64,000 nt of DNA, taken from assembly GCA_914767715.1 (NCBI GenBank), contig OU612072.1:9858001-9922000 (forward strand), in the 5' to 3' direction. Below the pieces are notes generated by a model. That model was given only the letters and a program-made list of their open reading frames with translations, was not told where the DNA came from and searched no databases. The DNA comes from Membranipora membranacea. Its lineage: Eukaryota > Bryozoa > Gymnolaemata > Cheilostomatida > Membraniporidae. Position numbers and translations under genes: made by a program. Numbering within the stretch: the stretch's first letter is position 1; each line of letters begins with the position of its first letter. Positions 1 to 12,439 of this stretch are shown in pieces.

Positions 1-45
1 ATATGTCTGAAAGTTGCATTCATAACCAAATGTGAATATTTATCC

Positions 46-300
46 TACACACAAAGAAAAGTTGGAATCAAATTGATTTCTTGAGAAGATCATTTCAATA
101 TTAGGGTCAAGTAAGAATCATATTAGAGTGATTTCAGATTAAAATTACTCTAAGAATTAATCAAACGGTTGAGAGTCATGCTTGGGATTTTGACCAATTT
201 TATTAGGGTGAAAATAACCTGATGAGTCTATCAATGGTTTCTGAAGAGTCATTTCAGAGTCAATTTAAGATGCACTATAATAAAGCACAAAATCACTGGG
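46..300 (+). repeat. Left terminal and subterminal region of the transposon
   Basis: Begins with the TACACACA..GAAAA terminal repeat, then carries several degenerate motifs of the form TTAGRGTGATTTCA and TAGGGTGAAAATAACCTGATGAG. The second is, in reverse complement, close to the TTATTTTCAC units at the right end (about 12440-12700). No coding exon is seen between 46 and the stop codon at 391. Subterminal repeats of this sort are transposase-binding sites in known CACTA elements; that role is inferred here. Confidence 0.55.
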
Positions 301-390
301 TTCTCTTGAATGGATGACTAAGGACTATTCAGCTGGTAGTAATAACAGTAGAATATAAAAAGAAATAATGAAAGTTTCAATATAATGATA

Positions 391-3300
391 TTACACTATA
401 GCATGCCTGAGACACAGATATTGTATATTAAGTGATGTCCTAACACGACTAACTGGTAGCCTGTACAATAAAGGACGCGACATCATTGTCACTTGATCTT
501 GGCTTATGTGGCGCACTCTGTAGGCATAAAAATGCCTGTCAAATACAGTGTCATACAGTCGACAGACGAACGTCTCGGCATCTGGACATCTGTCCACGAT
601 AGCAAAAATGGGCTCACCCATCACAGGACATATTGCTGCTACTATGGTGTCTCCTGCTTTTATACAGACATTATAAGTTTCTGATGGTTCAGATAAGGTA
701 ATCTCTGGGTCTCTCTCGGCATGATCTTTGATCTGATAGCGCTTTGCAATAGTCTTTGGTACATTCCTACGGTTACCTGAAAACATTGATGATGAACACA
801 GTCAACACACAAGCATATCTAAATTCTCAGATATTAGCCATGACGGCACAAAGAAAAGCTTTGTTGATCAGGCAGATAATGGAGACAATTGGTCTGTAAG
901 GTTCCATCACTATAAATCAGATAATGTAAAATGATTCCCAGTCAAATAAAAGGCTGTTACAACAAGAGATTGACACTGTCATCACTCTGTTTTCAATTCA
1001 CAACATAATGTTGTTGACATGCATTCGTGTAAATTAAAAGGTAGTGGATCTGAGGCAACTTACATGTGACAGCAGACACACCCTTAGCAAGACGGTGTTT
1101 TCCTTCAAACCTCATACACCAGAAACGCACCAATGGACCGTGACGTCTGATTAAATCAGGGTAGTGTAACAACCAATGAGCTTTGGGAGACAGCTTGGAA
1201 TCTTCAAAGACCTGTAGATTATAAAAATAATATCAACATGAGATGTATGAGGAGTTGCCCACTTATTGAACATGAATGTCAAAGAGTGAATAACTCCATA
1301 GAGAAATACATAATCTGTATCATACATAATATTCACACGCCTCACCTCCAGGAATAATGAGTGGTGATCTTCAAGCATGCCTGACAGGGTGTACGTGGCG
1401 GCCATAGTGATGGTTGGTGAGAAAACCATGTCCATGATTGCCCTCAGACGGAGGAATACTTGCCATGGCTGGTTGTCGTGAGGTACCTGTTCATAGAAAA
1501 GACAAATAAAATATAGTTTTTTAAAGGTATATCACATCCACATTGTGTCAAAAACAATGACATGATCTGCACACCCATAGATATGGTGAACCTATGCTGC
1601 AACACGCATTATTCCAGGTTACACAACTGATAAGATGTTGATATAAAAAATCAAGTGATCATTTCATGATATACAAGTCAGGCCGAGAATATATTTACCT
1701 TGTGAGCGATGAGTTGGGGCAAATATCTTATCAGGCACCACATCTGAGAGGCCGTCTGCTTCATGGCATCCAGATTCAGCTGCAGTGAAGGCCTGTTACG
1801 TTTATCGAGCTCGCTGAAAAGGACATTTTATAACATAGATATCAATATATTTTTCAGTTTGGATGGAAACTGGTAACCGGCTATCTCATTAGCTGATGTT
1901 TCCCTGTAGAAAAAAGAGAAATCAAGAGCTAACTCAGCTCATAGGCCGACTAATAAAAGTCAATTTATCATACAAACAGAGTATTGCTTTCTAACTTACC
2001 CGTAATTGAATGTCTTTATCTGAGAATTCAGCTCTTCCAATGTGATAAATCTATCAGCAACTAGGCTAGTGAGTACTAATCTGACTTCTTTCGGGCCAAC
2101 TCCTTCCAAGAAATCATGCCTGAAAACAATTAAGTTACGTTAAGTTAGCACTCAGTCAGGAGTGGTCTGATGGTTAAGGATGCAGACTTGTGATCTGTGA
2201 GGTCCAGGTTCGATTCCTGGCGCCAGCAGTCATTTCTGATTTGGAACTGGCGCGCCATTCATCCTAGCCAGGTCCTTGCGGAACGGGGCTAAAGATACCG
2301 GAGGTCCACTATGTGATTGCACACTCCACATGCAGTAAAAAGATCCCCCTCTGCCTCGTCGGTTATAAGAGAAGCCGGAATTCCGATGGGCAAGGGTATA
2401 GGGTGCGGCTTGAGTACCATGGGTACCAGTACTCTAGAGGGGTAACCCTCTCCGCAATGACGACTTAGACTTACTTAGACTTAGTTAGCACTCATCATAG
2501 ACCCAAATGAGTTGTTCACAAACATTAACTATACGTCACAACATCCAATTCAACTTACATTAGATCTGGAACAGTGCTGTCGTGGAGAGAGAAGTAAGAT
2601 AGATGGTCAAGTGCGGATCGAGTTCGGACGCCTGTGCGTTTTGAGAAGGATAGGTCTACCTCAGCAAACTCCACATCTAGTTGGTGGTTTGTAGCGGACC
2701 TGAGCAGTGACTGATCAGCAACAACCATTGTGGCACAATCATTACCTTTGACATAGCAGAATCTACAATAATGTCCTTTACTAAAGCTCCGGTTCAGCCC
2801 CATGATTTGATTAGCAGCTAGGTTATCGGCAGCTATGTGTTGCAGCACTGCATGGATGACAGCCTCCGTACCATCGTGTAGCTTGATACTAACGCCTTGA
2901 TAGAGTTGTTCAAGGTCTTTGAATAGAGGAGCAAGTACGGGGCCATAGCCAAATCTGTTGAGATCTGAAGCATGGCTAACAAGACAGAGGTGAATACTGT
3001 TAAGTTTCCCATCATTAAAGTCATCCACCACAATATAGAACATGGTGAGCTTGTGCACACCTGCTCTTGACCCTAGGGCATTTCCTACCTCTATGTCATC
3101 ATGGTACAAGATGAGTCGCAGTGCATTTGGATGGTGATCATAGTAACTGTTAGTCTTGAATGAGGAGGAATCCGCAAACGACTGCATGACTTGTGGCCGA
3201 TAGGGTGCTTTATCAGCTATCTTATCTATATAGAGTGTTAGTGTGTCAATGATGGATACATATTCAGCTGTAGCTTTGGAGTACACTCTACCGCCATCTG

Positions 3301-5447
3301 ATTTAGTTGTCTCTATCCGACCAATTTTGAATGACGTGGGAAGAACGAGACCATGTCTTTTGAGGTAGTTCAGACGATGGTGTTCTGTCTCAAGGCCTTT
3401 GAACAGATTCATTGATTGTCCCAATGAACACTTAATAGTCTGTAGTTGATTTTGGATCTGGGGAGAGAGATCGTTGGGTAGCATGTTCAGCAGGGTTGAA
3501 AAATGGGTATCTAGACCAGATATCGACGACTCTAGAATAGACTGTGAGCCACTGACTGCAGTTTGTATGGTCTTGGTCGTTATAGTTCCTTTGGTATAGA
3601 GTTCCATGACGTATCTATCAAAAGAGTTCAAGTCAATACTAATCATAAAATGAATGCAATGTACTTTGATAATGATGACAAATGCTGTATGTTGATTCAC
3701 CTTAGTGGAGTAAATGTTTCCTTGGGATAAGTTAGCTAGTTTGTGAATAAATGTAAACAGGCACTCGATTTGGGCTAGTAGAAGTGTGGGTCTATGTGTA
3801 TATATCGATAGAGCGTTATTTCCTCTGCTAAGTATGTCACGTATTCAGGGTAAAATACCAAATAATGAACCCTGCTATGTCACAAATGGTTATATTTAGA
3901 GTAATGCACTATTTAGAGTAATGCACTGTTTACATAGATGGTTTTAGCATGGTTTCTATCATTGACTAGCGGGACTCTTACCTCAGTACCGGATTGGTGT
4001 CTTTGCTATAAGCCTGCCGGGTCATCATACTGTCACCTGAGCCAGTTTCGTCTTCCGTATGAGGCTGTGTGTCTACAAACAATAGCAATACAAATGACCA
4101 ACCAGAATGGACAAAGGCTATCGGGTACTTGTTGCTCTAAAGTCATAGGTTGATTAAAATCCGAAATATTATTGCCTTATTGGCGAGGCCGCATTATCTG
4201 CGCCAATTTGCTCTCCGTTTGCAGGCAGGTCGGAGCACACCTGGGGGACCAACCAATCCCCAGTAGAAGATGGACTGCAGTGGGATTCGAATCCACGACC
4301 TTCAACATTTGCGTGTTGAAGTCCGGCGCTCTAACCAACTGAGCCACCTCCTACTCCTAGTCACACCATTTAATTTTTTAATAATTATATCTTGGCTGGC
4401 AGCATGTAAAAGTTCTGTCACTGATCTTACCATCATCTTCTTTCTGGGAACCAAGTTCATTAACATCTCCACATTGAAATACTTCTGAATCAAAATCATC
4501 TTGTATGTCATCACTTCTAAATTGATTGACATCGTCAAATCCATGTCCTGTTCTGGCTGCAAAAAGAAAACAAACTCAATAAATTTTACTATAGGAGGCC
4601 TTCCGAATTCAGACATCGAAATGCTGATGAAGGCTGATACAGGATGAATGTTAAATCTTGAGATGTCAAATCCGAAGCAAATATTTTATAAAATCTAACT
4701 TTTGACCCGAAGAGCAGACTCACTTTGATCCAAAGTACTGGATTTATCCGAGTTCAGAGAATTAGATGTCCTATTGCCGCCACTTATTACGTTGCTAACA
4801 TGGTGATTGAGATGCTTTGAGAAGTCTCTGCCGTTAGTGGAACATTCCCATTTGCACTGTCCACAAGTCTAAAAAAATGAGATATAATACAATGCATGTA
4901 TGCGCATACCCAGAGTTCTAGGGGAGGCAGGGATGCTCTGCATCCGCTAGAATGCTCAATGGAGTTGCCTAAAAATGTTATAAATGAATATTCCATGTCC
5001 ATGTAAACCTAATTTGGGCCATGTGTTACTCTTATTATGTCACTATAAGTGATGTCAAAGTTTGATGCAGTATTATGTGTATTGCACCATACACACTATA
5101 ATAGTGTCACTATTATATTGGTTAGCACTATAGTATAAGGCCTACCCACCAAATAACTATTACAGTATAGGAGTAGGTTTTGTTATAGCTAGGTACAACT
5201 AGAAGTCAATTGGCTAAACCAAAGAGGAAAAACAATATTTGGCAGATTAAGATACTCTTATTCTCATGAACAAGTGAATGCAAGAAAAAACAAAACTGCT
5301 ACTCACCAGGGGATGAGAGGAAGAATTACTCTGGAATTGTAACCAGACTGTTTTGTGGAAGAGCTGGATGTGCCTTAGAATCACTCTGCCAGCATACTGT
5401 TTATTAACCTTAAAGCTACAGTAGTTACATATCACACTGCCTTTCAT
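391..5447 (-). CDS. Transposase-like protein with two N-terminal C2H2 zinc fingers (822 codons, 10 exons)
   Basis: Exons (5' to 3' on the minus strand): 5447-5307, 4868-4724, 4556-4431, 4072-3982, 3614-2559, 2119-2000, 1813-1699, 1486-1346, 1211-1064, 776-391. All junctions are GT..AG and phases match, giving 2469 nt with no stop before the end. Residues 7-31 form a C2H2-like finger (C7, C10, H26, H31) and 49-70 a second (C49, C52, H66, H69/H70), followed by an acidic linker. The large exon holds HDDIEVGNALGS (acidic pair near 340-341), ADNLAANQIMG and CRFCYVK. PDLMHDFLEGV spans the next junction, then TASQMWCLIRYLP and RFEGKHR follow. I recognise this as a widespread, poorly named animal transposon-encoded protein family; the catalytic chemistry is inferred. 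The ATG at 5447 immediately precedes the first finger. It is head-to-head with the SAM-domain gene. Confidence 0.8.
2143..2494 (+). mobile_element. tRNA-derived SINE with perfect 12-bp target-site duplication
   Basis: The body (2155-2482) starts with a tRNA-like head: an A-box-like GTGGTCTGATGGTTAAGG and a perfect B box, GGTTCGATTCC, at 2207-2217. A GC-richer body follows and it ends in a tail of ACTTAG-type repeats. It is flanked by identical 12-bp copies of AGTTAGCACTCA at 2143-2154 and 2483-2494. It sits in the intron between the exons at 2559-3614 and 2000-2119 of the transposase-like gene, in the opposite orientation. The intact duplication says it inserted here directly and fairly recently compared with other repeats in the window. 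Confidence 0.88.
4145..4357 (-). mobile_element. tRNA-derived SINE, second family (copy 1)
   Basis: On the minus strand it reads GGAGGTGGCTCAGTTGGTTA (A box) and then a B-box GGATTCGAATCC, about 70 nt of tRNA-like head. The body continues through GGCGCAGATAATGCGGCCTC and a GATTTTAATCAACCT end. The same body and end occur at 16612-16855 on the plus strand, which proves a dispersed family. It lies in the intron between the exons at 4431-4556 and 3982-4072 of the transposase-like gene. Confidence 0.85.
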
Positions 5448-5933
5448 AGCTTGCTTGAATTTCGAGTTGTTGAGTTTCCCAAAGTGCTCTCAATTCAATC
5501 AGTCTTACTAGTACTAGTAGTGTCACTATTACCAACTCACTCTTATTATTTATCTACTAACCAGATTTACTACTAGTACTAGTATCCAGCAAAAGAACAA
5601 TGAGCTCCACCACATAATTATGCTCAAAAGTTGGGTTATCATTGTGCTTTCATTTCATTGGCTATTATTATATAGACTGTAATTCTTATAATTTGAGTTT
5701 GTAAAGGGGATTATCTACATTATCAAGGTAATATGCCCTCCCAATTATGTTGTTACAGGCTATTATTATATTTGAATTTTTAGCTCCAATAAGCAAGCAA
5801 AGGGCTAGTTTCTGTCTAAGCTATGTCGGTTTTTCCTATGAATATGGAGGGTTCCTACCTCAGCAGCTCATTTACAAATTGGTTACACACCAGAATTCAG
5901 CTCTACTATAAATCCTTGAGAAGCTAGTTTAAT
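5448..5933. promoter_or_regulatory. Shared bidirectional promoter region of the transposon genes
   Basis: 486 bp separate the two divergent start codons (minus-strand ATG at 5447, plus-strand ATG at 5934). No open coding exon is seen. The stretch is AT-rich with a cluster of TACTAGTA-type palindromic words near 5510-5590. Because the genes are head-to-head, both promoters must lie here unless there are unseen non-coding 5' exons. Transcription start sites are not resolvable by eye. Confidence 0.55.
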
Positions 5934-8900
5934 ATGGCATCAAACAGTATCCAATCTCCCGCTCTAACACCTTTACTAGATGTCAAGTTTACAACACCGG
6001 AATATGAATCTATCATGGACACTTGGAGGTCAATACCTGGTTTGGATACACCCTCTTCATCATCATGTATAGCAACAGACCTGCCAACTACTACCAAAGC
6101 ACCACAAAATGCAGAGACATCGATGTCTACAACTACCCACGAATTCCTCTCGAAATTTGGAAAAGCACTACAGGATAAAGCTAAAGGTAAGAAAAGTAAA
6201 TGTGTTGTGTGGCATGATGATCTAGTGGTTAGAAAGAAGTCAAATGGAAATGCACCATTCATAATCATGAATTTGATTATTGGTCCTCAAAATATTGCTA
6301 CTGGATACTAGCTATCATTAATATTATGCTATATTGGACCATGTCTTTTGATATGTAAGTAACAGACACTAAAGGAGTTGCTACCAAACCTTTGGTTAAC
6401 CTTAATTAAAATGATTGGGCTTAGATTTACGATCTAGGTGATGCTTGACATATATTGTTATATCTAGCTAGACTATGTCTAAAACCTATTGCTGCTATTT
6501 CACCTTTAGTTTCCCGCTATGTGTTAACAGGTCGTTAGAAAATACTTGCCTTAGCCCAGAAACCTGACTAACTGACATTTCAGGCCAGCTTAATCATTGT
6601 ACTGGCGCAGATAATCATAATTATAAACCAAATTCATTGAGTTACTTAGGTTACAGTAGATACTGTCAATGACGTGCCTGTTCCCATGTTGAGTTTATTT
6701 GGGCTTGGCGTGTATAATTGTACTTTTACTATGTCGCCTAGTTTACTATGAAGCCTAGTTCTTATTTATTTATTTATTTATTGAGGTTTTCTAAAAGTTT
6801 ATGATACTTAAGGGCTTAGCCCCCTCAGCATGTATAACTTGAATTGAATTACCTAGGTCTCAATAGATGCTGTCATTTTGACTGTTTCTATGTTAATTTG
6901 TATTTGTGGCTGTGCTAAGAGAAGTTTAATTCTAAGGCTGTGTGTCCGGAATCTGGATCAGCTTGTTATCATTCGTTGCTTGACTCTACATAGCAACCAT
7001 GAGCCATATGTCCAATGTTAACTTCGATTATAGGCCTGGCCGATTATAGGATGTTTGTAGGCCTAAGTGGGTGCTAAAGTATAACTTGTTATTTAATTGC
7101 TATAGTAATGTACTACAAAAATTGTTATCCTCAAATTGATTGGGCTTTGATTTATGATGTAGGTGAAGCTTGGCATATATTGTACTTACTAGCTTGACAA
7201 TTTCTATAAACTTTTTCTTTCCTAAGAAACCTAATGTGACTGACATTTCAGGCCAGCTTACTCAATGCACTGGCGCAGATAATCATAACTATAAAACAAA
7301 ATTGTCGAATTTCTTAGGTTACAATAGATACTGTCAATGAAATGCCTGTTCCCACGTTGAATTTTTATGGCTTGGCATGTATCGTACTTCTACTATGTTT
7401 GAAGCCTAGTTCTTGTCTATGGGACCTGAGGGCTAAGCTTGTCCAATGTATATAACTTGACCAGTTGAAAATGCCTGCCTGAGCTGAGCCTAAAAACCTC
7501 ACAAGACTGAGTTTTGGGTAAATAGGCCTATATTGGATGCAAGGATTATCCATTTCAGGCCAGCTTACTCATTGCACTGGCACAGATAATCCTTATTACA
7601 ACCCGAATTCATTGGATAACTTAGGTTGAGATAGATACTGCCGAGGTACCTGTTCCCATGTTAAAACTTCATGGCTGTTTATTGTGCATTTGCGCATATA
7701 CTATATATTCATGCTGTACTTTACGTTCTGATCCTTTATTTTCAAAATTTTACCTGGTTGGCATTGGCTCTCTATTTCAGATATTGGTATAACAGAACAG
7801 AACTTTCATCGCATGACAGATGATGATTTACGTGGCTTGCACCCATCTATGTCCGTGCAATTCGACTTACGGGATCTTCGTGACTTGAAAAGGGTAACTA
7901 TGATACCTAGGCTTGTGTCAATACTATGCTTAAAATCTCCCCGACATAAAGGGAATTATAAATAGTCTTATATTAGAATCACTAGGCCTATATTAATCTT
8001 GCGATCCTGAAATCATATTTTCTTGTTCCACCAATTAAAACTTCCATTACACAATGCCAATGTTGTGCAACCGATTGGTGCTTGCTATGCAATGCCAGGC
8101 GATTGATGCCGCAGGAGTTGTGGGTTCGACTTTCAAGGTTGTTTGTTTCAGCCCCCAGCATACTCTGATCTACATTTCTCCAATGTTGTGCGGGGAATAA
8201 GCCCTGGCTTAGTTAGGACTGTATCATTCTACACGGGCTCTGTAGTCATGCTGTTGGACTTAAACCACTCTGACATTTGGAAAATAAGTAGTGTAAATAT
8301 CATATTGTTCGTTAATAACCTGACATGACAAAAAATTACTACGTAAATTCCCAGATATATCGTTCCTGGGCAGGTTATATCTACGTCAATTTGTAATGGG
8401 CTTTTATTCTTGACATTTGGTATTTGAGTCTGTGCATCTGATTAGTTGGCTGGATCACCATTGTCAAGTAGTTGAACAGTATAATTGGTTATACAGTTAT
8501 TGCCGATGTATTATCCACTCAGTTCTTGTTTCCTGAGAATGTCAGTAAGCGAGTAAAGTTTTCACCATAGTAATTAACTGCACTAATTCCTGAGTAACAA
8601 TCATGAATAGAATTAAGCTGTATTAAATCAATGCCTTTGGCTAATCCATCATACATCCTCAAATTTCTTATTGACTTTTATTCTGCCACTCAGGATTTAA
8701 GCTTGTGTATCTGGTTAGTTGGCTGGATTGCTATTGTTAAGTAGTTGCCAGGCACAGTCACTTGGAACCACAAAATACATGAGTGCTTACAAGGCTTGTT
8801 ATTATCGGCATTGAGTTACATTTTAGACAAAGTGTGCGAATTATGTCACTTTCTTATCCCTACTATGGTGCTGAGTGAATATTATATCGGTGCCCTGAAG

Positions 8901-11900
8901 TTTTTTTAATTTCTGGTTGTTCCAATATTTTAGACTCAATCACTTGCTGATAAGGAAAACATATTACCATGTACACAAGAGCTCCCATCTGTACCTACAC
9001 AACAGATGACACCCAAAGTTCCAAAGCTACCTACATTATTCTCAGCTGTACAGAAAAGACAGGCTCAATTTCCTTCAGCGGCTGCAACTCTGCATTTTGT
9101 AAGTGATACTGCCAAAGTTGATTAATAAGTCGCAAGCTGCTAGGTTAAAGAGTTTTTGAACTTGAATTTATCCAATGCTTCCACATCTTATTATATCTTT
9201 GAGTAATTCAGCTGCATAAGCATTGGATCGCTCATATGGAACAACCAATAAGTGTGTGACTCCGAATTTGTGCTGTTATAATAACTGTCATGTACATGTA
9301 AACCATGCTTCTAGGTCTTGTGCAATGACTAGCAATGCTTGTCTTGACTGAAGGTGGTCAGTGTGCCTAGCTCAGTTGAAATCTCAAGAGTCATGTATGG
9401 GGTATTATTTTGACATAAATATTGTTTCGTTTTAGTGTTCAGGCCTTGACCTAAACCCCAACGAGAGACTACGGGGTCAGTATAGCTCCGGTCAAATCAC
9501 ACAGCTTCGTGAGAACACTGCTGAACGTATGGGGAAAAAAGATCGAATCAGAATAACTCGATACTATGTGAGACATGTCTTCACAGAAAACATCAAGAGA
9601 TTTGAATCGTCTCATCCAATAGCTGAAGTTATTGCTTTCACAGCCAACAAGCTAGCTGAGCACTTCCCAGCCATGCGAGACTTTGAATCGACAGCTGATT
9701 CACCCACCTTTGTAAGTCACTCGGTGAATTAAAGTTTTATTTTAGACTTTCGTATTTACCAGTTAACAACTGACAAGCTAACTATGGAAGCGAGATCATA
9801 CCTCATTGACAAACTCTCTGAATTTTAAGAAGTTTTTGAAAATTGATTTTTGATTTTGAAGTTGCCCCTCAACCATAGGCTGCAAGTCTGCAGTGGGGGC
9901 GGTTAGCTTAGTAATCATATCCAATCTCAAGTGACATAGTATTATACGGCGCTTTTGTATGATAGGTCTCTTTTTTGTTGGCAATGTCTTTCATATTCAT
10001 TATCTGCTCTTCTGGTTTCTGCAGGCAGATAAACCCTGGAACTACCCCAATGTGTCATGTATCCTCCAATTTTAACGAAGTTTAACTTAGAATAAATGTG
10101 AAATATGTGCGCCCTAAGTTAAACTTCGTTAAAATTCAACAACACTCAAATTTCTATGCAAGTTTTTAAGAGTAGGAAACCATGTTAAAATATGTGTTAG
10201 TACTGGGCTTGAGTAAAATCTCATGTAAATTTGATTTCTTTATTTAGGATGAGCTTTTCTTACGACACCCGCTAGGAGGATCAGTATATGAGTGCTTTAA
10301 GAACTCCATTCGAGGACTGCCTGAGGAGTTCAGAATGAGGAAGAGAAAGTCTACAACAGTGACGGTAGAAGAGCCTCCCCAGAAGCTGCCTGACACTTAT
10401 GCTGAGCAAGGTAATGATCTTTTTTTATGGAGGGTTGTCTGCTATTCAATGTCTGATCTGCCCATAATCTGTAGGGATGGTGTATAGTAAGAGTTTGAAG
10501 CTGACTGTTGGACAACTGATGTGCGTGTTGAATTAATCAAATCAGTGTAGGCCTTATGGTGCTGGCAGTTAGTTAGTCCATTGACTCCAGATGATGAATT
10601 ATGAGCTCAACAGTGCTAGCTTGCAACCGTATTTCTAGGGATTGATTGTCGCCTGCCACTTGTAAATAGTAAGCAGACTTCCTTTTATTTAGGGTCAATG
10701 TAGTAATTATCTTTGTTTTTATTAGTGAAAGAGTTGGAGACTGCTGATCCAGAGAGAAGGAAGGCTATAATGGAGCTTACATATCAGGAGAGAAGGCAAT
10801 GGGTTACATCAGAAAATGGACCACAGATCTGCGACATCTTGACAAAGTTTCCAGTGTTACACACTGACCTGACCGAGGTAAGGTTTTTACCAATATAAGT
10901 CTTGGCATTACCTGAATCCCTTTTCCATGTCCTCGTCACTTGGATCTTAGATGCAAACTTGATACCAACGTTGAAGTTCCATCGACTTTAATGGTTAAAC
11001 ATCCATAACCTACATTGGCTTTAATATATTCATGCTAGCTGGAGTTTATTACGAATGTTCTTCCCATGTCTCGGGATGCGGCAAGTGATAAGACATCCGA
11101 TTTCAATCAACTTTTAAAAAAACATTATAAACTATAATTTGCCATCCTTTGGCTTGATATCTTGTTATGATGAAGGGACTCCTAGCGACTGCACTGCCAG
11201 TCATAGATGTACAAAGCTTCCTACTTTCACCCCACCCAATTATCCTTTACATTAATTTGTTCTGTTTTCCAATAGATTAAAGAGGAATACAGAAGGATTA
11301 TCGGGGATGGCCAGCCAGGAAAAGGACTCAACATCTTACAGGCTTTACTCAGTGAAATCAACAAACCTAGTAAGTAGGCCCTCAATGAATAATGGATAAA
11401 AATGTTTCACCTCATCTCAATCTTTTACCACTGCTTTGTGTTGAACCTCATTTAAAATGCAATCTATAAACACAATAACATCATTTCTGGGTATGCTATT
11501 AGTTTCGCGACGGATAGAAATCATCATGTGTGGTGCTATTTTAGAACTGAGATATGAATTTATCAATTAATTCAGACACCATCAGCAACACATATCACCC
11601 TCATCTCAACCTCTTATCGCTGCTTTGCAATGAACCTTATTTGCGATGCATTTTGGGTAATAAACGGAATATATCAATTCTAGGTACAGTTCTATTGATT
11701 GGAAATGGAAGATTAGTCTGTCAAAATATTCAGATTTCTACCATCAAACCATAAACTTAGCTATTACACAGTTGCTAAACTTTTGGCTTTTTCTATAGGT
11801 GCAGCAGACTCCGTGAGCGGGCTACTCAAAAAGATTGGAAACCCGAAACCTCAGACTGTGATGAAACACATTCTGCAGCAAGGCAGCCCAGAAGAAATAG

Positions 11901-12169
11901 CTAATAAGACGGGACATGTTGTGGGGGTATCTCAAGCGGAGAGGCTGTATGTTTGCGTCCATGGAGGGTTTGTGGTCGATGTACCGGATGTGGCCACTCT
12001 CCTCATGGCCATCGTACTGATGCGGTACATTCTACACATCAATTTCCCCGAATCAGCCAAGAGTACGTTTAATTTTCTGTGTTATGTTTTTGGCGAGAGG
12101 AGCCGAAATATTACCCTTTCGAAGACCCAGAAAGAGATCCTTGGTGTGGCAAAGGCCAAAAAGCCTTGA
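5934..12169 (+). CDS. SAM-domain (SAMD3-like) partner protein of the transposon (528 codons, 8 exons)
   Basis: Exons 5934-6186, 7781-7893, 8934-9098, 9436-9711, 10248-10410, 10726-10877, 11276-11369 and 11799-12169. All have GT..AG borders and matching phases (1587 nt, stop at 12167-12169). Residues about 85-122 (DIGITEQNFHRMTDDDLRGL onward) look like the C-terminal helices of a SAM domain. Residues 123-177 are a low-complexity linker. Residues 178-290 carry a conserved globular region with RIRITRYYVRHVFTENIK. The tail resembles animal proteins named SAM domain-containing protein 3-like, which often accompany transposons; that family link is from memory and unverified. No catalytic motif is visible. 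A structural, targeting or DNA-binding partner of the transposase is plausible. Confidence 0.75.
6405..7690 (+). repeat. Degenerate tandem repeats in first intron of the SAM-domain gene
   Basis: A block beginning AATTGATTGGGCTTTGATTT and running through TTTCAGGCCAGCTTACTCA, ACTGGCGCAGATAATCATAA and AGATACTGTCAATGA occurs near 6410-6760 and again near 7125-7420. A third, shorter copy (GGCCAGCTTACTCATTGCAC) lies near 7557-7680. Copies differ by scattered substitutions and small indels. No coding potential is seen. The intron is about 1.6 kb because of this expansion. Confidence 0.75.
8050..8330 (+). mobile_element. Possible tRNA-derived SINE remnant
   Basis: A tRNA-like stretch near 8057-8135 ends in a B-box-like GGGTTCGACTTTC and is followed by about 190 bp of non-coding sequence. 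It lies in the 7894-8933 intron of the SAM-domain gene. No second copy is recognised in this window and no clear target duplication is seen, so the call rests on the B box and spacing alone. Confidence 0.35.
8430..8750 (+). repeat. Short direct repeats in an intron
   Basis: The segment GATTAGTTGGCTGGATCACC and following bases near 8438-8480 recur near 8703-8750 as GGTTAGTTGGCTGGATTGCT, both followed by AAGTAGTTG. They are about 265 bp apart. They look like a local intronic duplication with no evidence of function. Confidence 0.55.
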
Positions 12170-12439
12170 TGTTTGCTTCATTATTACACGATAGTTCAGA
12201 GATTTTTGTATCAATTCTATTGCAGATACTTATGTTTTATTGTATAAAGCTTAATTTTGTGTGAAAACTTCGCAATTATAGTCAGTTTTTTCATCATTAT
12301 ATTATCTGTATTATTCACGAGTCTATTAAAAAATAAATAATTTGTATTTGGTTCACAATCTTCGCTTGATTCCAATAGCTGATCAGCAGTAGCCATTTAA
12401 ATGCCAACAGGTTTCTGATATGGGATCGCTGTTAATAAG

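Noticed and set aside
1870-1916. Possible small exon (SANEIAG)
   Set aside because: Joining 2000 directly to 1813 keeps phase and gives FNYGELDKRNRP; including this piece is not needed and its donor is weak.
2512-2694. Plus-strand frame next to the first SINE
   Set aside because: Antisense to the transposase-like exon ending at 2559.
3615-3700. N-terminal extension of the large transposase exon (hydrophobic, MNQHTAFVI)
   Set aside because: The acceptor TTTTGATAG at 3615-3616 gives the phase required by the upstream zinc-finger exons; the extension is intron.
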